The notes: a model not told the origin generated them from the sequence alone. A stretch of DNA of 64,000 nucleotides from Clostridia bacterium (GCA_017468085.1 JAFUJR010000007.1:19439-83438), one strand, 5' to 3'; positions 24,392 through 34,826 are shown, counted from the first letter of the stretch. Numbers and translations: made by a program.

Positions 24392-27145
24392 ATGAGCGAA
24401 CGCGACACCGTATTAGAAACGGACAGCGCCCTCACCGGCGGCGAAGAACAGAGCTTTGATATCAGCTCCGACCTTATTCGAGGCCACATCAACACCATTA
24501 TTCTCCGTAGCCTTTACGACGGGGATAAGTACGGCTATGAAATCATCTATGAAATCGAAAAGAAAAGCGGCGGCATGTATACGTTAAAACAGCCCACGCT
24601 TTACAGCGCGCTTAAACGTTTGGAAAGTTTAAATTACGTTACGTCCTATTTCGGCGAGCAATCGCTTGGCGGAAGAAGAAAATATTTCTCCCTCACCGAC
24701 CAAGGTAAACGCGTAACCGAACAAAATCTTTCCGAGTGGGAATATTCGAGGACGATTATCGACAGTTTGATTTCCGACGGAGAAGCGCACTACGACTTTT
24801 CGTTTATTACCGACAAACAAAACGAACTTGCCGAAATGAAGCGTGCGCTCGACGCGCGTGAACAGGCGTTCGAAGAAGAGAAAAAAGCGTTTGCAAGCCT
24901 TAAAAACGAACTTCAACGAGAACGTTCCCTCCTTGCCGCACAGAGTTCCACTCTGTCCAACCAAAAATCCGACTTTAACGAATTGCGCGAAAAAGTTGAA
25001 GCCCAAACGCAGGAGTTAGACAGACAACAGCGCGCTATCAATGAAAAACAAGGCGAATTGGACGCAAAGGAAATTGAGCTTCATGAAAAAGAACGTGAAA
25101 TCGGTAACGCAAAGTTAGAGCTTGAACGCTTAAACGAAGAAATCCTTGCATTAAAGCAAAAGCTGACAGAACAGCAAAACGCATATGATGAGCAAGGTAA
25201 CGAGCTCCGCAATGCGAAGCAGGAAATCCGCACCTTGCAAGAGCAAAACGCCCTGCTTACCGAGCAATCGGCAAACAACGAAGAATTAGACGCCGCACGC
25301 CAGGAAATCAGCGAGCTTCAAGAAGAACTTGAAAGCAAGAAAACGGTGATCTCCTCTTTAAATTCTGCGTTGACCACACAAGAAAACGCGTTGAATCTGT
25401 TAAAGACGGATTACGACAATAAAACCACCGATTTTTATAACAAGACCTTAGAACTTCGCGCACAACAAGCGCAAATCGACGCACAAAAACAAAAAATTGA
25501 AAGCGATAAACTACAAATCGAAACGCAAGCAACCGAAACGGAAGAGCTTAGACGCACGTTAGAAGAACGCGAAGCGCAGCTCCTCTCCCGCGAAAGCGAG
25601 TTGAATTTGCTTGAGAGCGAACTAAAAACCAAATCCGAAGCATTCGCGAGCGTTAACCTCATTGAAATGGAAGAAGAAAGACGCGCTTTCGAAGAAGAAC
25701 GCTCCGAACTGCAAAACCGCTTGGAAACGCTTGAGGTGGAACGCAACATTCTCCGCAATGAAAACGAGGCTTTGGAACAAGCAAAAATTGCGCTTGAAGA
25801 AGAACGAGCGTCTTTAAACGCTTTCCAGGAAAGCCTTAAAACCGAACGCGAAGAACTTGATAAGAAAAATTACGAAATCACACAACTCCAATACAGCATT
25901 GAAGAGCAAAAGCGTACGTTGGACAACCAGCAAAACGAGGCGACAGCGTCCAATGAAGTGGTGCAAAGACAATTGACCGATTTGGAAAGCCGCGAAAACG
26001 ACTTGCTTAAGAGCAACAGTAAATTACAAGACGAAATCCTCTCTCTTCAACAACAGCAAAAGGAGCTCGCCGTCCGTCAAGGTATCTATAATCAGCAACA
26101 GTTGGAATTTATTTCCCGCAAAAATGCACTTGCCGCGCAACAATTTGATTTTGCTGAAAAATTGAGCACCTACAATGCGCAAGTTAAGATTTTTAATGAA
26201 AATCTTGAAAAATTAGAAGCCGAACGCCTTGCCCTCCAAAAAGAAAAGGCGCTCCACGAGGAAGAAGTCCGTGAGTTCGAAAGAAAAAAAGCGGAATTAG
26301 AAAAAGAAAGAGCCCGTCTCGAAGAAGAAAAGGACGAACTCGCGCGCAATCAAATGGAAGCGCAGAAACGCGCACATGACGACGCCTCGGGTTTCCAACT
26401 TCGTATGAAACAATTACAAGAATGGGAAACTGCCCTTCAGCAACGCGAAAATGCTATCAACGAGCGTCTCCGCGATGTACAAAACGCACAAAATGCGCAA
26501 CCGTATGCATACGGAACTTTCCCTCAGCAACAGTCCTTCCCCAATCCTCAAAACTTCCCCCCTACGCCTACTGCTCCTAATCCTAAAAACGAATTATTTG
26601 ACAGAGCGCAAAAGGACGGGATCCGTTTGAATACCGTTGGAACGATGCGCGGCACGCAGAGCACTCACGTACCGACTGTCATAGAGAAGCCTATCTCCAC
26701 TTCTACGGCAACGCAATCCACGAAACGCGGTCATTTCAATATGGGGAAAACATTGTTTAAATCCGCATTTATCATACTTTGTATTGTGGCATTTGAAAGC
26801 CTTATCGTTTTCTTTGCTAAAAATTATTTGAACGTTTCAGTGCTTTATCCCATCCTTGGGTTTACGGCTGGATTTATCCCCTTTATTGTTTGCGCAATCC
26901 TTTACGCAACCGGTTATAAAGCAAACGCAAAACTGAAAAAACGGGCTTCGTATATACTCACTTCAACTATCATCTTTGTGATTTGTGTGATTTTAGTAAC
27001 GATGGTTGCCGTTTATATGAAAGCTCAGATTTCCCTTGTTCCTCAGCTTTTGTCTTATATCGTTATTCCCATTGGATACTTGACAAACATTCTGTTTTTC
27101 GTTACTTTCTACTATGTGTTCTCGATAAAGGAAAGCAAGAAATAA
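24392..27145 (+). CDS. PadR-type DNA-binding domain fused to a giant coiled coil and four membrane helices
   Basis: A 917-aa protein. Residues about 26-108 are a PadR winged helix (RGHINTIIL, KYGYEI, QPTLYSALKRLE, LGGRRKYFSLT wing). Residues about 140-690 are an almost unbroken Glu/Gln/Lys/Arg/Leu-rich coiled coil, around 550 residues or roughly 80 nm if fully helical. A Gln/Pro/Asn-rich linker follows (about 695-735), then a basic segment, then four hydrophobic helices (about 787-912) near the C-terminus. The layout predicts a membrane-anchored rod that holds a DNA-binding head far from the membrane. Normal PadR proteins are 100-190 aa with only a short C-terminal helix domain. Single-gene transcript with its own promoter and terminator. 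Function unknown: chromosome anchoring, cell-pole organisation, or a sensor-regulator. Confidence 0.88.
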   Translation: MSERDTVLETDSALTGGEEQSFDISSDLIRGHINTIILRSLYDGDKYGYEIIYEIEKKSGGMYTLKQPTLYSALKRLESLNYVTSYFGEQSLGGRRKYFSLTDQGKRVTEQNLSEWEYSRTIIDSLISDGEAHYDFSFITDKQNELAEMKRALDAREQAFEEEKKAFASLKNELQRERSLLAAQSSTLSNQKSDFNELREKVEAQTQELDRQQRAINEKQGELDAKEIELHEKEREIGNAKLELERLNEEILALKQKLTEQQNAYDEQGNELRNAKQEIRTLQEQNALLTEQSANNEELDAARQEISELQEELESKKTVISSLNSALTTQENALNLLKTDYDNKTTDFYNKTLELRAQQAQIDAQKQKIESDKLQIETQATETEELRRTLEEREAQLLSRESELNLLESELKTKSEAFASVNLIEMEEERRAFEEERSELQNRLETLEVERNILRNENEALEQAKIALEEERASLNAFQESLKTEREELDKKNYEITQLQYSIEEQKRTLDNQQNEATASNEVVQRQLTDLESRENDLLKSNSKLQDEILSLQQQQKELAVRQGIYNQQQLEFISRKNALAAQQFDFAEKLSTYNAQVKIFNENLEKLEAERLALQKEKALHEEEVREFERKKAELEKERARLEEEKDELARNQMEAQKRAHDDASGFQLRMKQLQEWETALQQRENAINERLRDVQNAQNAQPYAYGTFPQQQSFPNPQNFPPTPTAPNPKNELFDRAQKDGIRLNTVGTMRGTQSTHVPTVIEKPISTSTATQSTKRGHFNMGKTLFKSAFIILCIVAFESLIVFFAKNYLNVSVLYPILGFTAGFIPFIVCAILYATGYKANAKLKKRASYILTSTIIFVICVILVTMVAVYMKAQISLVPQLLSYIVIPIGYLTNILFFVTFYYVFSIKESKK

Positions 27146-27155
27146 TCCCAACGAA

Positions 27156-27188
27156 AACCTCCCTGTTTAAACGCAGGGAGGTTGATTT
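27156..27188 (+). terminator. Intrinsic terminator after the PadR-coiled-coil gene
   Basis: Perfect 10-bp GC-rich stem (27156-27165 and 27174-27183), 8-nt loop, followed by a T run from 27186. Confidence 0.92.
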
Positions 27189-27220
27189 TTATCTTTTTTC
27201 TATATACACAGCAAAAAGGC

Positions 27221-27249
27221 TTGACGACTTTCGTATTATCTGTTATAAT
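27221..27249 (+). promoter_or_regulatory. Promoter of the tRNA-Val locus
   Basis: TTGACG (27221-27226), 17-nt spacer and perfect TATAAT (27244-27249), 16 nt before the first tRNA-like sequence. Confidence 0.8.
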
Positions 27250-27265
27250 AACGGAGTAATCGCTT

Positions 27266-27362
27266 GGAGGCGTAGCTCAGTTGGTTAGAGCGAACTTCAG
27301 GTCGGAGTTCGCGCGAGTCCTGCGAAGCCTTGATGCGGAGCATCAAAACGCTCTCGCGTCCA
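27266..27362 (+). pseudogene. Broken tRNA-Val copy
   Basis: The first 29 bases match the start of the tRNA-Val at 27380, then the anticodon arm is lost and the T-loop is interrupted by about 36 extra bases beginning CGCGAG. The 3' acceptor strand returns at 27353-27361, but the CCA is not complete. It cannot fold into a working tRNA. It is transcribed first from the same promoter as the intact-looking copy. Confidence 0.8.
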
Positions 27363-27379
27363 CAAAAAAACACATATTT

Positions 27380-27456
<77 letters not shown>

Positions 27457-27458
27457 CA

Positions 27459-27484
27459 ACAGCACCCACCAGGGTGCTGTTTTT
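27459..27484 (+). terminator. Terminator after tRNA-Val
   Basis: 9-bp stem (27459-27467 and 27472-27480), 4-nt loop and a T run directly after the tRNA. Near-copies of this hairpin end each of the two following repeats. Confidence 0.9.
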
Positions 27485-27521
27485 GCGTGGAAGCGAGAGT
27501 GGCGAAGAAACTACGTATTAA

Positions 27522-27647
27522 CGGAGGTTCGCGCGAGGAGGCAAGCAAACCTTATTCATTATATCTGCTTTATTTTTCCTTGCCGACGAAGCTTTGGCGT
27601 AGCCAATTCCCTCTCGCGTCCACCACAATAGCACCCAATAGGGTGCT
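27522..27647 (+). repeat. tRNA-derived repeat, copy 1
   Basis: A 126-bp unit identical to 27693-27818. It contains the 5' half of the tRNA-Val T-arm, then about 75 inserted bases with inverted ends CGCGAG (27532-27537) and CTCGCG (27613-27618) and inner inverted GGCAAG/CTTGCC, then the tRNA 3' end with CCA and a terminator stem. Confidence 0.95.
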
Positions 27648-27692
27648 GTTTTTCTTTGCAGGATGCGAGAGTAGCGAAGAAAGTCCGCTTAG

Positions 27693-27818
27693 CGGAGGTT
27701 CGCGCGAGGAGGCAAGCAAACCTTATTCATTATATCTGCTTTATTTTTCCTTGCCGACGAAGCTTTGGCGTAGCCAATTCCCTCTCGCGTCCACCACAAT
27801 AGCACCCAATAGGGTGCT
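27693..27818 (+). repeat. tRNA-derived repeat, copy 2
   Basis: Exact copy of 27522-27647 at a period of 171 bp. The 45 bases between the two units are related but diverged, so the duplicated block was about 171 bp. Its terminator stem is followed by a T run and also reads toward the convergent acetyltransferase gene. Confidence 0.95.
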
Positions 27819-27829
27819 TTTTTATTTTC

Positions 27830-28645
27830 TTAAAGTCCTTTCGCTTGAATATTACAAAGACTGCCTACTTGGTAAAAGCCCACTTTTTTATAACAAGAAT
27901 TTGAGGCAATATATCCACCGTCCGCGTATAAAATGGGAATAAGCCCGTCTTTTAAAATTCCTTCCGCTACCTTATAAACAAGATTAATTGCATAACCCAT
28001 TCTACGGTATTGCGGCACGGTATATACAAGCGAGATCTTACTGTATTTTTCTCCATCTTCCTTGGCGGTAGTTGCTACAATATCTCCTTTCACATTTCTC
28101 CAAATAAAGATATTTCCCTTTTCAATCTTTTCTGCTATCAATTCTTTTGACCTTTGGATACTGAATTCCAAACCCTCCATTTCATAAGTCATTTCCTTAT
28201 AATAGCGTGAAAGAATTTCAATATCCACTTTATTTGCAAGTTCTATTTCTCCATCACAAACGTGCGGCGTATTTTCAAGTCTATCTAATCGATAGGATAA
28301 TAAATCCATTTTTAATCGGCAATCATTATACCGTGCGTCATGCTTCTTTAATTTTGCAAGCAGGGCTGTCGATAAAATGATATTATAACCACTTTCTAAA
28401 GGGAAGTTTTCCGCCAAAATTTGCATAATTGTTTCTACGTCTTGCAAATTATTTTCATCCTTACACCACACCCAAACAGGATAAGGCGCACTCGAATAAC
28501 AAACGATAAAACTCTCCCTGTTCGTAAAAATTTTACTGCATTTTCTTTTCAAAATTTTATGTAAAACCACATAGGTTATATTATTTTCAAGCAAGGCAGA
28601 AGAAAGAGCATCGCTTTGGTCGACTATATGCAAATATTTTTCCAT
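27830..28645 (-). CDS. GNAT-family N-acetyltransferase
   Basis: A 271-aa protein whose C-terminal half is a GNAT domain: the acetyl-CoA pyrophosphate loop appears as PQYRRMGYA (about residues 219-227) after a VYTV beta strand. The N-terminal ~110 residues form a second, degenerate GNAT-like or family-specific domain. Substrate unknown. The start at 28645 is chosen because TAGGTG lies 5 nt upstream; a longer frame to 28702 would begin inside the neighbouring terminator. Cytoplasmic, with no operon partner. Confidence 0.8.
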   Translation of the reverse strand: MEKYLHIVDQSDALSSALLENNITYVVLHKILKRKCSKIFTNRESFIVCYSSAPYPVWVWCKDENNLQDVETIMQILAENFPLESGYNIILSTALLAKLKKHDARYNDCRLKMDLLSYRLDRLENTPHVCDGEIELANKVDIEILSRYYKEMTYEMEGLEFSIQRSKELIAEKIEKGNIFIWRNVKGDIVATTAKEDGEKYSKISLVYTVPQYRRMGYAINLVYKVAEGILKDGLIPILYADGGYIASNSCYKKVGFYQVGSLCNIQAKGL

Positions 28646-28663
28646 TTTAACACCTATTAAGCA

Positions 28664-28695
28664 AAAAGGGAGGCAACAATCGCCCCCCCCTTCTT
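28664..28695 (-). terminator. Terminator of the NifU-like/GGGtGRT operon
   Basis: On the minus strand a G-rich arm (28684-28695 region) pairs with a C/T-rich arm (28664-28673 region) around a 7-nt loop and is followed by T residues. It lies between the GGGtGRT gene and the acetyltransferase. Confidence 0.65.
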
Positions 28696-28712
28696 TATTC
28701 AAACAAATTTTC

Positions 28713-29714
28713 TTACGCTTTCATCGCTTCTTCGATAGCAACCGCGCAAGCAACCGTCATACCAACCATGGGGTTGTTACCTGCACCGATCAAGCCCATC
28801 ATTTCTACGTGAGCGGGAACGGAGCTCGAACCAGCGAACTGTGCGTCGGAGTGCATTCTGCCCATCGTATCCGTCATACCGTAGGAAGCGGGACCAGCCG
28901 CCATGTTGTCGGGGTGGAGCGTTCTGCCCGTACCGCCACCGGAAGCAACGGAGAAGTATTCTACGCCGTTTTCGTTGCACCACTTCTTGTACGTGCCTGC
29001 AACAGGGTGCTGGAATCTGGTAGGGTTCGTGGAGTTACCCGTAATGGAAACGCCAACGTTTTCAAGCTTCATGATTGCAACGCCTTCGGGAACGGAGTCC
29101 GCACCGTAGCACTTAACCTTCGCACGAGGACCGTCGGAGAACGCTTTTTCATAAACGACTTCTACCGTTTCCGTAGCAGGATCGAACTTCGTTTCTACGA
29201 AGGTGAAACCGTTGATTCTGGAAATAATATAAGCAGCGTCTTTACCAAGACCGTTCAAAATAACGCGCAAGGGTTGTTTTCTTACCTTGTTTGCATTGAG
29301 CGCAATGGAAATAGCGCCTTCAGCCGCCGCAAAAGATTCATGTCCGGCAAGGAAGCAGAAACATTCCGTTTCATCGGAAAGAAGCTTCGCGCCAAGGTTA
29401 CCGTGTCCAAGACCGACAAGACGGTTTTGCGCAACGGAACCGGGGATACAGAACGCCTGCAAACCGATACCGATAGCCGCAGCCGCGTCGGAAGCCTTCG
29501 TGCAGCCTTTCTTAATTGCGATAGCCGAGCCTACCGTGTAAGCCCAAACTGCGTTTTCAAAACAGATAGGTTGACCTGCGCGAACGATTTTATCGCAGTC
29601 AACGCCTTTCGCAAGGCAGATATCTCTACATTCTTCAACGGAGGAAATGCCGTATTCTTTCAAAACGCCATTGATTTTTTCAATTCTTCTTTCATAACCT
29701 TCAAATAATGCCAT
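28713..29714 (-). CDS. GGGtGRT protein, function unknown
   Basis: A 333-aa member of the GGGtGRT family (Pfam GGGtGRT protein), named after the motif seen here as SGGGTGRTLHPDN near residue 258. It is rich in small residues, has several conserved cysteines (about residues 26, 40, 51, 71) and glycine-rich stretches (AAIGIGLQAF, GLIGAGNNPM), and no membrane segment. The family has no assigned reaction. It directly follows a NifU-like scaffold gene (17 nt), an association I know from other anaerobes, so a role linked to Fe-S or metal-cluster chemistry is inferred. Ribosome site AGGAGG is present. Confidence 0.9.
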   Translation of the reverse strand: MALFEGYERRIEKINGVLKEYGISSVEECRDICLAKGVDCDKIVRAGQPICFENAVWAYTVGSAIAIKKGCTKASDAAAAIGIGLQAFCIPGSVAQNRLVGLGHGNLGAKLLSDETECFCFLAGHESFAAAEGAISIALNANKVRKQPLRVILNGLGKDAAYIISRINGFTFVETKFDPATETVEVVYEKAFSDGPRAKVKCYGADSVPEGVAIMKLENVGVSITGNSTNPTRFQHPVAGTYKKWCNENGVEYFSVASGGGTGRTLHPDNMAAGPASYGMTDTMGRMHSDAQFAGSSSVPAHVEMMGLIGAGNNPMVGMTVACAVAIEEAMKA

Positions 29715-29731
29715 TTGCTTGTCCTCCTTTA

Positions 29732-30442
29732 TTACTCTTTACGAGGGTCGATGAATTTAACCGCACCCTGTTCTGCCGTAAATCTACCGTAATGACCCAT
29801 AGCCTTTGCGTAAGCCTCGTTGGGTTCCATACCTTTCTTGATAAAGTCGGTCATTTTGCCGAGGGAAACGAATTCATAGCCGATAACTTCGTTGTTTGCG
29901 TCAAGCGCAAGACGGGTTACGTAGCCTTCTGCCATTTCGAGATATCTAACGCCTTTTTGAAGGGTGGAATACATCGTACCCACCTGCGAACGGTGCCCTT
30001 TACCAAGGTCTTCCAAGCCCGCGCCGATAACAAGACCGTCATCGGAGAATGCAGACTGCGAACGTCCGTAAACGATTTGCAAGAACAATTCTCTCATTGC
30101 CGTATTGATAGCGTCGCAAACCAAGTCGGTATTGAGCGCTTCAAGGGGAGTTTTTCCCGGCAAAATTTCAGCCGCCATAGCCGCGGAATGGGTCATACCC
30201 GAACAACCGATGGTTTCTACGAGAGCTTCTTGAATGATACCCTGCTTAATGTTCAACGAGAGCTTACAAGCGCCCTGTTGAGGAGCGCACCAGCCGATAC
30301 CGTGGGTAAAGCCGCTGATGTCTTTGATTTCTTTCGCATGAACCCACTTACCTTCTTCGGGAATCGGGGCATTTTCATGACGAGCAACGCCTGCGCCTTT
30401 TGCAACGCAGTACATTTCTTGAACTTCTGACGAAATAGTCAT
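29732..30442 (-). CDS. NifU-like iron-sulfur assembly scaffold protein
   Basis: A 236-aa protein with a NifU/IscU N-terminal-like fold, recognised by IGCSGMTHSAAMAAEIL (about residues 78-94), GWCAPQQGAC near 50-59 and a later YGR segment. Cysteines at about 52, 59 and 80 could bind a cluster. The length is greater than IscU (~130 aa), and the family is often annotated only as an Fe-S scaffold next to GGGtGRT proteins. First gene of a two-gene operon behind a good promoter; no cysteine desulfurase is adjacent. Confidence 0.82.
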   Translation of the reverse strand: MTISSEVQEMYCVAKGAGVARHENAPIPEEGKWVHAKEIKDISGFTHGIGWCAPQQGACKLSLNIKQGIIQEALVETIGCSGMTHSAAMAAEILPGKTPLEALNTDLVCDAINTAMRELFLQIVYGRSQSAFSDDGLVIGAGLEDLGKGHRSQVGTMYSTLQKGVRYLEMAEGYVTRLALDANNEVIGYEFVSLGKMTDFIKKGMEPNEAYAKAMGHYGRFTAEQGAVKFIDPRKE

Positions 30443-30527
30443 TTATGAATTCCTCCAATATTATTTTGCTGTTTACTGATAAGAGGAATTTTGGTAAAAT
30501 TCCAAAATATCCCTTATACCAACTATA

Positions 30528-30556
30528 AGTATAACATATCTTTTTTAAAATTTCAA
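30528..30556 (-). promoter_or_regulatory. Promoter of the NifU-like/GGGtGRT operon
   Basis: TTGAAA (30551-30556), 17-nt spacer, TATACT (30528-30533) on the minus strand. A perfect 8-bp hairpin (30485-30503) lies in the leader of about 80 nt. Confidence 0.75.
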
Positions 30557-30621
30557 CAATTTACAGCAAAAAAATTTGGCAATTCTCATATTTTTTAAGG
30601 CAAAACGAAAGCCCTTGCCCT

Positions 30622-31323
30622 TTAATCTAAAAAATCTTCGGGGCGGAGCGCGGCACGCAGTTTTTCTATCGCGTGCTTTTCTATCCTTGAAATATAGGAA
30701 CGGGATATTTTTAACACGTTTGCCACCTCGCGTTGCGGTAACGGAATCCCCCCTTTCAACGCATAACGTAAGCATATTATTCTATATTCCCGTTCGCTTA
30801 ATACCCGCTTGATTTGTAAAAGTAATTTTTCGCGTTGTACGGAGCGTTCCACCTGCTCGAAAACGCAATCCTCTTTTTCAAAGAGCAAATCCATAAGCGT
30901 AAGCTCGTTTCCGTCTTTATCCATACCTACGGGCTCAGACAATGAAATAGTGCTTTTATGCTTTTTATTGGCGCGAATCAGCATTAAAATTTCGTTTTCA
31001 ATGCACCGCGCCGTATAAGTCGCAAGCGCCGTTCCGTGCCCGATTTTATAAGTACTGATTGCCTTGATAAGCCCTATACTTCCAACAGATATTAAATCGT
31101 CCGTTTCCGCCGCGCCCGAGTATTTTTTGACAATGTGCGCAACCAAACGCATATTGTGCTTTATTAAAATTTCTTTCGCTTGTTTATCGCCCTGCGCTAC
31201 CAACGCAAGATATTTTTCTTCCTCCTCTTTTGACAACGGTTTTGGAAAGGCGCTTTTATTACCGATCATTCCCGTAAAAAAAACAATTTTCCCCAATAAC
31301 ATCCAAATAAAATCTAAAAACAT
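30622..31323 (-). CDS. sigK: RNA polymerase sporulation sigma factor SigK
   Basis: Directs late mother-cell transcription during endospore formation. The 233-aa protein has a hydrophobic N-terminal pro-region (about residues 1-20), the sigma region 2 segment LVAHIVKKYSGA...DDLISVGSIGLIKA, and a region 4 with QREVANVLKISRSYISRIEK. The start at 31323 follows GAGGTG and gives the pro-sequence expected of pro-SigK; a longer frame to 31371 adds an unlikely tail. The gene is continuous, with no skin-type element interrupting it. SigE and SigK are related, but the AFPKPLS junction fits SigK best. Its presence suggests a spore-forming lineage. Confidence 0.88.
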   Translation of the reverse strand: MFLDFIWMLLGKIVFFTGMIGNKSAFPKPLSKEEEEKYLALVAQGDKQAKEILIKHNMRLVAHIVKKYSGAAETDDLISVGSIGLIKAISTYKIGHGTALATYTARCIENEILMLIRANKKHKSTISLSEPVGMDKDGNELTLMDLLFEKEDCVFEQVERSVQREKLLLQIKRVLSEREYRIICLRYALKGGIPLPQREVANVLKISRSYISRIEKHAIEKLRAALRPEDFLD

Positions 31324-31400
31324 TCTTCTCACACCTCGCCAAATATCGTATGCAACGGAATGGTTGTACAATGCAAGCTAAACCTTATTTTAAGTAAAAA

Positions 31401-31446
31401 ACAAAAAGTACTATGTCGCACAGAACAATTCTGTGTGGCATAGTAC
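31401..31446 (-). terminator. Terminator of the guaB-guaA operon
   Basis: A nearly perfect 18-bp inverted repeat (31408-31425 and 31429-31446, two mismatches) with a 3-nt loop, followed on the minus strand by T-rich sequence (31407-31395). A second small hairpin (about 31464-31486) lies just before it. Confidence 0.85.
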
Positions 31447-31545
31447 CAATTCGTCTTTTAAATTTTTATCCCCTATGGGGATAAAGCATATTTCACTCAG
31501 CTGTTATGTGTAATATAATGCGTGGCATAACTCTTTATTTTAGAA

Positions 31546-32526
31546 TTATTCCCACTCAATCGTACCGCAAGGCTTCGGCGTTAAGTCGTACAATACGCGG
31601 TTGACATTTTCGACCTCTGCCGTGATACGCTCCGTAATTTTCTTCAATACGTCGTAAGGAATCTCCTCAATCGTAGCCGTCATTGCGTCCACGGTGTTTA
31701 CCGCACGGATAATTACGGGATAAGCGTACGTTCTCGCGCCGTTTTTTACGCCCACGGATTTGAAATTAGGTACAGCCGTGAAATATTGCCATACCTTACC
31801 GTCCAAGCCCGCCTTTGCAAATTCCTCACGCAAAATCGCGTCGGATTCACGAACGGCTTCCAATCTTTCACGTGTAATTGCGCCAAGGCAACGCACGCCA
31901 AGCCCAGGTCCGGGGAAAGGCTGACGATATACCATCGCATCAGGCAAACCGAGCGCAATACCCACAACGCGTACCTCGTCCTTATAAAGGAATTTAAGAG
32001 GCTCAACTAATTCGAATTGCATATCCTTGGGCAAACCGCCTACGTTGTGATGCGCTTTTACGCCGTCGCTTTCCAAAATATCGGGATAAATTGTACCCTG
32101 CGCTAAGAAGGAAATCCCCGACAGTTTGCTTGCCTCTTCATCAAACACCTTAATAAATTCACCGCCGATGATTTTACGCTTCTTTTCAGGTTCTTCCACG
32201 CCGTCTAAAAGGGAAAGGAAACGGTCAGTTGCGTCTACGTAAATCAAGTTGGCGTCCAGCTGATTTTGGAACACTTCCACAACGTCCTCGCTTTCTCCTT
32301 TACGCATCAACCCATGATTAACGTGCACGCAAACGAGCTGCTTGCCAATCGCTTTGATAAGCAACGCCGCAACGACGGACGAGTCGACGCCGCCCGACAA
32401 TGCAAGCAAAACCTTTTTATCTCCTACTTGCGCGCGGATTTCTTTGATTTGTTCGGTAATAAATTCGTCAGCGAGCGCTTTTGTCGTAATACGAGCCATG
32501 CTCTCGGGACGCACGTTATTTGGCAT
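31546..32526 (-). CDS. guaA: GMP synthase, ATP-pyrophosphatase subunit only (no glutaminase domain)
   Basis: Converts XMP to GMP using ATP and ammonia. The 326-aa protein covers only the C-terminal two thirds of normal bacterial GuaA: PP-loop LSGGVDSSV (about residues 43-51), [29 protein letters not shown] and the dimerisation end KPCGTIEWE. The ~190-aa class I glutamine amidotransferase domain is absent, as in archaeal two-subunit enzymes. The start is real: GGAGG lies 9 nt upstream and guaB ends just before. No separate amidotransferase gene is present in this window. It either takes free ammonia or a partner encoded elsewhere. Confidence 0.93.
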   Translation of the reverse strand: MPNNVRPESMARITTKALADEFITEQIKEIRAQVGDKKVLLALSGGVDSSVVAALLIKAIGKQLVCVHVNHGLMRKGESEDVVEVFQNQLDANLIYVDATDRFLSLLDGVEEPEKKRKIIGGEFIKVFDEEASKLSGISFLAQGTIYPDILESDGVKAHHNVGGLPKDMQFELVEPLKFLYKDEVRVVGIALGLPDAMVYRQPFPGPGLGVRCLGAITRERLEAVRESDAILREEFAKAGLDGKVWQYFTAVPNFKSVGVKNGARTYAYPVIIRAVNTVDAMTATIEEIPYDVLKKITERITAEVENVNRVLYDLTPKPCGTIEWE

Positions 32527-32561
32527 AATTCTTTCCTCCGTAAGATAATCTTTCTTGTTAA

Positions 32562-34034
<1,473 letters not shown>

Positions 34035-34107
34035 TTAGTTTAACGTATTTATATCATTTATAAAAACAAAATGGACAGTTTTGACTGCGCGCCAAAACAC
34101 ATCCATT

Positions 34108-34713
34108 TTATTGACTTTCCGTCAGCGCAAGAATCGCATTGAAATACGCCTCATATTCGGCGCGAACTTGCATATTTTTCATTTCCACCTTTATCAAATT
34201 GACCGTATCCGCATCCTTGTGTTGCAACGCGGTAATCAGCACGGCAACCACCGCATTGTTTTTGGGGAACGCATTATCCCCAACCAAGGCAAAGGCGCGT
34301 TCCACCGCCTCCGTTACGCGCGCGCGTTCATACTTAGCAATGCAAACTTGCCCGTATACGTACTGCTCGTAGGTAAGCTCCGCGTTCTGTGGTCCTTTTG
34401 CATTTTTAATCGCGCAAAAATCATCAAACGCCTCGTCTTTAATCAAACGCTCGCCACAGCTATCGATTTTTTCATAATCGTGCTGACCGATTGCCACCTC
34501 AGCCGCGTGCGCAATGTAGTTAATTTCATGGGAGCGGTCATAGGATATTTCCGCAAACCAAATGCTGGCGTCTTCCATACCGAGGTCGTAGGTCAGTTTC
34601 ATCATCGTCTGCGGATAGACGCAAACGAGCGCGGTGAGCATGAACAAGAACAAGATTGCAATCGACGCAAGCGTAGTCAAAACTGCTCTTAAGATAATCT
34701 TGTCGACGCTCAT
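34108..34713 (-). CDS. Small membrane-anchored protein of unknown function
   Basis: A 201-aa protein with one N-terminal hydrophobic helix (about residues 11-33) and a ~165-residue mostly helical domain outside or along the membrane, with TPR-like spacing of Ala and Tyr in the second half. I do not recognise the family. The start at 34713 is preceded by GGAGG and AAGGAG; a longer frame upstream lacks support. It is separated from the guaBA operon by a hairpin (about 34070-34111) with A/T-rich flanks. Confidence 0.7.
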   Translation of the reverse strand: MSVDKIILRAVLTTLASIAILFLFMLTALVCVYPQTMMKLTYDLGMEDASIWFAEISYDRSHEINYIAHAAEVAIGQHDYEKIDSCGERLIKDEAFDDFCAIKNAKGPQNAELTYEQYVYGQVCIAKYERARVTEAVERAFALVGDNAFPKNNAVVAVLITALQHKDADTVNLIKVEMKNMQVRAEYEAYFNAILALTESQ

Positions 34714-34826
34714 ACTCCTTTCCTCCCATCGTATTGATATTATTTTACCACATAAAAAACAAAAAATCAACTGTATAAACGAAATTTATTGGGCATGAAC
34801 GGCGTATTTTTTTAATATAATAAGGT

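Noticed and set aside
27487-27942. Plus-strand 151-aa frame containing two identical peptide repeats
   Set aside because: The peptide repeat is the translation of the tRNA-derived DNA repeat, runs through terminators and into the antisense of the acetyltransferase, and lacks a ribosome site.
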